NCBI GenBank assembly: GCA_905479535.1
Contig: CAJQMW010000321.1
Coordinates: 1 to 18,956, forward strand
Length of the DNA stretch: 18,956 nucleotides
Origin: an uncultured Maribacter sp.
GTDB taxonomy: Bacteria > Bacteroidota > Bacteroidia > Flavobacteriales > Flavobacteriaceae
Direction: 5' to 3'
Positions 14,627 to 18,956 of the stretch are shown here, one piece after another (the first letter of the stretch is position 1; every line of letters begins with the position of its first letter). A program made the position numbers and the translations under genes. The notes under the pieces were generated by a model that saw only the letters and a list, made by a program, of their open reading frames with translations, was not told the origin of the DNA and made no database searches.

Positions 14627-16261
14627 TTATAATTGTAATTGACCGTTGGCGACCTGAGAGGCCATGATTAATGCGTTGTAAGCATTTGCAATCTTACCCG
14701 AGGTTGATATTTCGTCCAGAGAGGCATTCTTTGACGGGTCTCCTCCAAGGATAACCTTTGCCTTTATAGGCAGTCCGGACTCAAGAATTATTTTCTTCAC
14801 CTGTGCCGCTGATAGATTTGGGTATTGAGAGAACAATAATGCCGCAAGACCCGAAATTGCCGGTGCGGCCATAGAAGTACCAGGAGAATACTCGTACGTA
14901 TTATCGGGATAAGTAGAATAGATATCCGTTCCGGGAGCGAAAATATCCACATTGATGTCGCCATAATTGGAATAGGACGCCACGAGTTCGGAACCATAGT
15001 CAGGGTCTAGGGCACCGACCGTAATGACATTATTAGAAATTTCCGGACCGTTATTCACTTGATCATTCGGAAAATTAGGATTAGATGGGTCGTCCAAGTT
15101 GGCACCATCATTTCCTGCTGCATGTACAAAAAGCACATCTTTTTCGGCTGCGTATTTGAGGGCATCATAGACCCATTCGGCCTTTGGGGAAAATGATTTT
15201 CCAAAACTGCCATTGATCACCTTTGCTCCGTTATCCACGGCGTACCGAATTCCCAAAGCAATATCCTTATCGTATTCGTCTCCGTTAGGAACCGCCCTGA
15301 TACTCATAATAGCCACATTATTGGCCACACCATTGGCTCCTTTTCCGTTGTTTCGCTCTGCAGCAATGATCCCTGCCACGTGTGTACCATGACTTTCGTC
15401 GTCCACTCGGTTATTGGGATTTCCATTTCCGTAATCTTTGTCGTTCCAATCATATGGATCGTCCCCGACTACTTTCCTACCATTAAAATCTTTGTTCAGG
15501 TTATAATTTAATTGCTCCGTAAAATATGTAACCACATCAGTTAACTCCTCTATGACTTCAGGGATAGTTTCTTTAATACTGAACATTTGTGCAAGGATAG
15601 CCTTGTTTCGTTGCATGGTTTCGCTTGTAGCTTCCATAGCGGCCACCTCTTCTTTAGTGTAGGCGTCTTTTCCCAAGTGTTTTTTTACATCGGCATCAGC
15701 ACTTTTAACGGCCTGTAAAATTTGCTCGTATTGTTGCTTGTTCTGCATTGCTTTGGGGTATTCACTGTCCAATTTGGATTTAGCCTTGGCAAGGGTGGTT
15801 TGGTCACCTATGTTAAGCCGCAACATCCGCACATACTCCAATTGCTCGTTGTAGGACTCGCCAAGAAAATTATACCCATGAATATCATCTATATAACCGT
15901 TGCCATCATCATCCCTATTGTTTCCAGGTCTTTCATCGGAATTTGTCCAGAGTACTCCGTCCAGATCCTCATGATCTAAATCTATGCCTGAGTCCAGAAC
16001 GGCAACGATGACCTTATCGCCTTTTCTGTTCTTGATAATTTCCGAATAGGCTTTGTCAATACTCATTCCTGGAATGGTATCCGCCACTAAATCTAAGTGG
16101 CCCCAGTTTTGTTTTTCGGTCTCGTTGAGGGCGCTAATTCTGTAGGGAGTGGCATCTATATTCTCTATGGGGGTTAAAATTAATCCGCCGGTACCACCGC
16201 ATCCGGCAAGGAGCATAGTTGTGGTTAGCGCAAAAATTATTCTAGAAAATGTACTTGTCAT
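14627..16261 (-). CDS. S8 (subtilisin-like) serine peptidase lipoprotein with long insert
   Basis: Envelope-anchored subtilase. Lipobox MLLAGC gives Cys21. The triad is Asp90 in VAVLDSGID, His291 in ESHGTHVAG and Ser463 in SPGTSMAAP, with oxyanion Asn384 in HAAGNDGAN. The distance from Asp to His is about 200 residues, much longer than in classical subtilisins: it includes a calcium-binding-like segment RDDDGNGYIDD (116-126) and a charged helical insert (about 138-255). This type of insert is known from other Bacteroidetes S8 proteins. Length is 544 residues. No propeptide domain is evident between Cys21 and the catalytic start. It sits 40 bp behind the metallo-beta-lactamase-fold gene and just ahead of the M1 peptidase. 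Confidence 0.92.
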   Translation of the reverse strand: MTSTFSRIIFALTTTMLLAGCGGTGGLILTPIENIDATPYRISALNETEKQNWGHLDLVADTIPGMSIDKAYSEIIKNRKGDKVIVAVLDSGIDLDHEDLDGVLWTNSDERPGNNRDDDGNGYIDDIHGYNFLGESYNEQLEYVRMLRLNIGDQTTLAKAKSKLDSEYPKAMQNKQQYEQILQAVKSADADVKKHLGKDAYTKEEVAAMEATSETMQRNKAILAQMFSIKETIPEVIEELTDVVTYFTEQLNYNLNKDFNGRKVVGDDPYDWNDKDYGNGNPNNRVDDESHGTHVAGIIAAERNNGKGANGVANNVAIMSIRAVPNGDEYDKDIALGIRYAVDNGAKVINGSFGKSFSPKAEWVYDALKYAAEKDVLFVHAAGNDGANLDDPSNPNFPNDQVNNGPEISNNVITVGALDPDYGSELVASYSNYGDINVDIFAPGTDIYSTYPDNTYEYSPGTSMAAPAISGLAALLFSQYPNLSAAQVKKIILESGLPIKAKVILGGDPSKNASLDEISTSGKIANAYNALIMASQVANGQLQL

Positions 16262-16301
16262 ATAATTATTATTGAAGTTAATGTATACTGTTAGTCAAAT
16301 T

Positions 16302-17189
16302 TTAATTGAAGATTTCATCAAAGGAAAAGGTTTCATCCAATCGCACCCCTCTTTCTGTCTGCTTTAGTGTGCATAGCTCGTTATGGGCATCATGCTCAAA
16401 AAGCAGGTAATAATTTTCTTGTACCGCCCTGTCCAAAAAACGTTCTTTTTCCTCAAGCGTAAGCAAAGGTCGCGTGTCATAGCCCATAATATAGGGCAAT
16501 GGAATATGACCTACGGTAGGAATCAAATCCGCTACGAATACGATAGTTTTTCCTTTATACTTTAATTGGGGCAACATCTGTTTATCGGTATGACCATCGA
16601 CAAAATGAATGCCAAACCCTAAATCTGAGTCTTCAGTATAACTTATACTGATATCTTCCGTACCCCCTTTGAGGGTTGGGGGGCTTATAAAACGGAGTTG
16701 ACCACTTTCTTCCATAGGAAAAAGGTTTTCCTTTAAAAATGACGCTTTTTCACGATCGTTAGGTTCCGTGGCCCATTTCCAATGGTCTTCATTCGTCCAA
16801 AACTTGGCATTCTTGAAAGCAGGTTGATATCCCGTCCTATCCTTGTTCCACTGAATGCACCCTCCACAATGATCGAAGTGAAGATGGGTCATGAACACAT
16901 CGGTAATATCGTTCCTATGAAAACCTAAGCGTTCCAAAGAACCGTCCAAGGAAAAATCTCCCCATAGGTTATAATAGCCAAAAAACTTATCGGATTGTTT
17001 ATTTCCTAGTCCGGCATCGATCAGAATCAGACGGTCACCGTCTTCGATCAAGAGACTCCTGGCGGCAATATCAATAAGGTTATTGGAATCTGCCGGATTT
17101 GTTCGCGACCAAATTGTTTTGGGCACCACCCCGAACATGGCCCCACCATCCAACTTAAAATTACCAGTTTCTACCGGATATAATGTCAT
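16302..17189 (-). CDS. Metallo-beta-lactamase-fold hydrolase (lactonase/AttM-YtnP-like)
   Basis: Cytoplasmic dinuclear metal hydrolase; no signal peptide is present. The metal motif THLHFDH (101-107) is canonical HxHxDH (His102, His104, Asp106, His107). It is followed by His200 (VDGHTD), Asp221 (VADLIP) and His266 (FEHDAH), completing the five-ligand-type set. The N-terminal TIWSRTNPADSNNLIDIAARSLLIEDGDRLILIDAG layout resembles the YtnP/AHL-lactonase-like group, but the substrate is unknown and could be another ester or lactone. Length of 295 residues is normal. The ATG at 17189 lies 85 bp from the SulP gene stop, and the S8 gene begins 40 bp after its stop, so it may head the operon that runs to S41. 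Confidence 0.88.
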   Translation of the reverse strand: MTLYPVETGNFKLDGGAMFGVVPKTIWSRTNPADSNNLIDIAARSLLIEDGDRLILIDAGLGNKQSDKFFGYYNLWGDFSLDGSLERLGFHRNDITDVFMTHLHFDHCGGCIQWNKDRTGYQPAFKNAKFWTNEDHWKWATEPNDREKASFLKENLFPMEESGQLRFISPPTLKGGTEDISISYTEDSDLGFGIHFVDGHTDKQMLPQLKYKGKTIVFVADLIPTVGHIPLPYIMGYDTRPLLTLEEKERFLDRAVQENYYLLFEHDAHNELCTLKQTERGVRLDETFSFDEIFN

Positions 17190-17274
17190 TTAATTCAGAG
17201 ATAAAGTCCTGCAAAATAAGAAAACCATAAGGCATACACAGGATTGTTTTATGTTTTTTAACAGTTAGGGCATC

Positions 17275-18956
17275 CTATCTACCATGCGATAATAGTTTTT
17301 TAAACTGCTTTCCAAAATAGAGCATGGCCTTAATCTCCTTTACACTTAGCAGCCGTTCTTTTTTTAGAATAATCAAGGCGCTTCCGTTAGACTCAATATG
17401 ATAGTAGGGATTACTTTCCAAGAAAAGAATCAGCTCGTCCGTAAACAGTTCTTGTATGGTTTCTGGATGCTCCCCACTTAAAAAGAATCTACTGTTAAAA
17501 TCTGGATGGTTTTCCAAATCGATATCCTTAAAGCCCGCCGGATTGTAGATAAAGTCCAACAATCCTTCCTTATCCAAAGTAAAGACGGGGACGGTCTTTT
17601 TTAATTTTACGTATAGTAAGGTTGTTTTCACCACTTCCCGGGCAATAAATTCACCTTCGGTAAATTCCACATCAAAAAGCAGTGGCGATTTATCTTCGTT
17701 GGATAAGGCATTATAGAGGTAGGGTATTTTTCTTTTGCCAAAAAAGATAAAGTCTTTCAGGAATTTTGTTCGGCTGTTCTTTTGGGCGGTATAGGTCCAT
17801 TTTAATTCTACCGCCATTTTTTTCAACAACACCTGTCTTGTGGTAAAATACTTCTCAATAGCTCCAATTTTCGACAGCGGCAGCACTTTTCTAATCGCAA
17901 AAGGATGCTTGGAATCTGTACCATGCTTGTCCAGCCCAATAATCTCTATACTTCCTTTTTTATTGGAAAAGGTGTCAGAATAGTTTTCCAAGCCCTCCAT
18001 GACCGTATGGTCCACAAAATTGCAAAGCGAAAAATCCAGAATAACATTCTGATTTTCCGGAATGACATCCAATTTGTTCTTTAGCTTATAAAAATTTAAA
18101 AAACTACAGAAGTATTTTATGCTGATGTAGTAATTTCCCCCATCCTTCTCCTTGAACATCAGAATGTTCGGTTTTGACAGATGATTTAAAAACAATGAAA
18201 TACTCTTGTTCAGAATAATGTGAATTATAAAAGTCACCAAAATACCTACGCTGATACCAGTGATGAGATTCGTAAAAAGCGTAGTCATCAAAGTGGCCAT
18301 AAAAATGAGCACCTGTTCCTTACCGACTTTAGCTATTTTACTAAGGTTTTTTGGTGTTGCCAGCTTATAACCCGTATATACGAGAATCGCGGCCAAAGCC
18401 GCTAAAGGAATTCTACGCAGCTGATCTTGAAATAAAAGAACAAAAGCGACCAAAAACGCTGCGTGAAAGAAGTTGGAAGAACGGTTGGTGGCACCATTAT
18501 TTACGTTAACGGAGCTTCTGGCGATAACGGTCACTACATTTAGCCCGCCTACCAGACCACTTAAGGATGTCGCCAAACCCAGCGCTTTAAGGTCTTTGTT
18601 TACATTGGACCTTCTGTTTAACGGGTCCAGTTTGTCCACCGCTTTGATGCTTAATAAGGATTCAATACTTGCAATTAGTGTAATGGCAAAGACGGCAACG
18701 ATAAAGTTTGCCTGATTTATTATGGAAAAATCGGGAAAGGCTAAATTGGTGAGCACATTTTCTGGGATACTTACCAAAAATTGTGCCTCCATGGGGTAGG
18801 GTATATTTAACCAGGAAAACGAATAGCTGAATACTACGGATAAAATTAAAATCCACATGGGTGCCGGAATGAGATGAAAATATTTGTTGCGGATTTTGGA
18901 ATAAAAAATCATTATTAGCAACCCAAGAACGCCAATTAATGCCGCAACAATTTCCT
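17275..18956 (-). CDS. SulP-type anion permease with STAS domain and extra C-terminal domain, N-terminus cut off
   Basis: The open frame continues past the right edge, so only 559 residues are seen; the in-frame TTG and ATG codons near 18921 and 18912 fall within a transmembrane helix and are not starts. The membrane part holds about the last half of a SulP core, including the signature GGLNVVTVIARSSVNVNNGA (about 136-155) and the stretch IPLAALAAILVYTGYK (about 182-197). A STAS-like domain follows (about 268-356, with VILDFSLCNFVDHT). The remaining 200 or so residues are not part of a normal SulP protein: from about 406 there is a domain with FLSGEHPETIQELFTDELI and a final ALIILKKERLLSVKEIKAM strand-helix. 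Transported ion unknown (sulfate, bicarbonate or other). The gene is separated from the next by 85 bp. Confidence 0.85.
   Translation of the reverse strand, partial: EIVAALIGVLGLLIMIFYSKIRNKYFHLIPAPMWILILSVVFSYSFSWLNIPYPMEAQFLVSIPENVLTNLAFPDFSIINQANFIVAVFAITLIASIESLLSIKAVDKLDPLNRRSNVNKDLKALGLATSLSGLVGGLNVVTVIARSSVNVNNGATNRSSNFFHAAFLVAFVLLFQDQLRRIPLAALAAILVYTGYKLATPKNLSKIAKVGKEQVLIFMATLMTTLFTNLITGISVGILVTFIIHIILNKSISLFLNHLSKPNILMFKEKDGGNYYISIKYFCSFLNFYKLKNKLDVIPENQNVILDFSLCNFVDHTVMEGLENYSDTFSNKKGSIEIIGLDKHGTDSKHPFAIRKVLPLSKIGAIEKYFTTRQVLLKKMAVELKWTYTAQKNSRTKFLKDFIFFGKRKIPYLYNALSNEDKSPLLFDVEFTEGEFIAREVVKTTLLYVKLKKTVPVFTLDKEGLLDFIYNPAGFKDIDLENHPDFNSRFFLSGEHPETIQELFTDELILFLESNPYYHIESNGSALIILKKERLLSVKEIKAMLYFGKQFKKLLSHGR

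Noticed and set aside
17190..17274. TTATTTTG as a possible -7 element for the metallo-beta-lactamase-fold gene
   Set aside because: It misses the TAnnTTTG consensus by one position and has no clear -33 partner.

Overview
This 18,956-base window looks like chromosomal DNA of a marine member of the Flavobacteriaceae (Bacteroidetes). The reasons are moderate AT richness, many Bacteroidetes-type lipoproteins with a lipobox Cys around residue 17-25, almost no Shine-Dalgarno sequences, and typical flavobacterial families: DinB-like, DUF1080, S8/S10/S41/M1 exported peptidases, a PQQ dehydrogenase with an inserted cytochrome, and an rnpA-S41 gene pair. No rRNA, tRNA or CRISPR array was seen.

Layout. 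(1) 1-1732, minus strand: a C5 cytosine DNA methyltransferase followed 2 nt later by the start of a gene cut off by the left edge. Its visible part has a PD-(D/E)XK-like motif, so the pair is probably a type II restriction-modification unit. (2) 1897-4022, plus strand: an exported SH3/NlpC-P60 cell-wall hydrolase and an exported DinB-like protein. They are separated by a 380-bp GC-rich, hairpin-rich spacer that looks like a dispersed non-coding repeat. (3) 4159-8855, minus strand: an S10 serine carboxypeptidase, a lipoprotein PqqB-like metallo-beta-lactamase-fold protein (its ATG overlaps the S10 stop) and a lipoprotein PQQ dehydrogenase with a c-type haem domain, probably one transcription unit. 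(4) 8987-9874, plus strand: a DUF1080 lipoprotein, followed by a frameshifted remnant of a short-chain dehydrogenase gene on the minus strand. (5) 10125-17189, minus strand: a run of a metallo-beta-lactamase-fold hydrolase, S8 peptidase, M1 peptidase, a DUF559-RnpA fusion and an S41 peptidase. (6) 17275-18956, minus strand: a SulP-type anion permease cut off by the right edge, with an unusual extra C-terminal domain.

The most notable structure is at 12109-12677. Two 32-bp inverted repeats, identical at 31 of 32 positions, bracket a DUF559 (Vsr-like) endonuclease module. The inner repeat is translated in frame and runs straight into the rnpA reading frame, with the repeat ending exactly on a codon boundary. 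This looks like a small selfish or mobile endonuclease cassette that landed at the 5' end of the essential RNase P protein gene and replaced its start. The result is a predicted DUF559-RnpA fusion whose only evident in-frame start codon near its 5' end is TTG.

How the genes work together: most of the window encodes envelope or periplasmic degradation and oxidation (peptidases, cell-wall hydrolase, sugar or alcohol oxidation by PQQ dehydrogenase, DUF1080 glycoside-like hydrolase). Added to this are one defence module at the left edge and the mobile-like DUF559 cassette. Gene identities come from motifs read by eye; no database search was possible.
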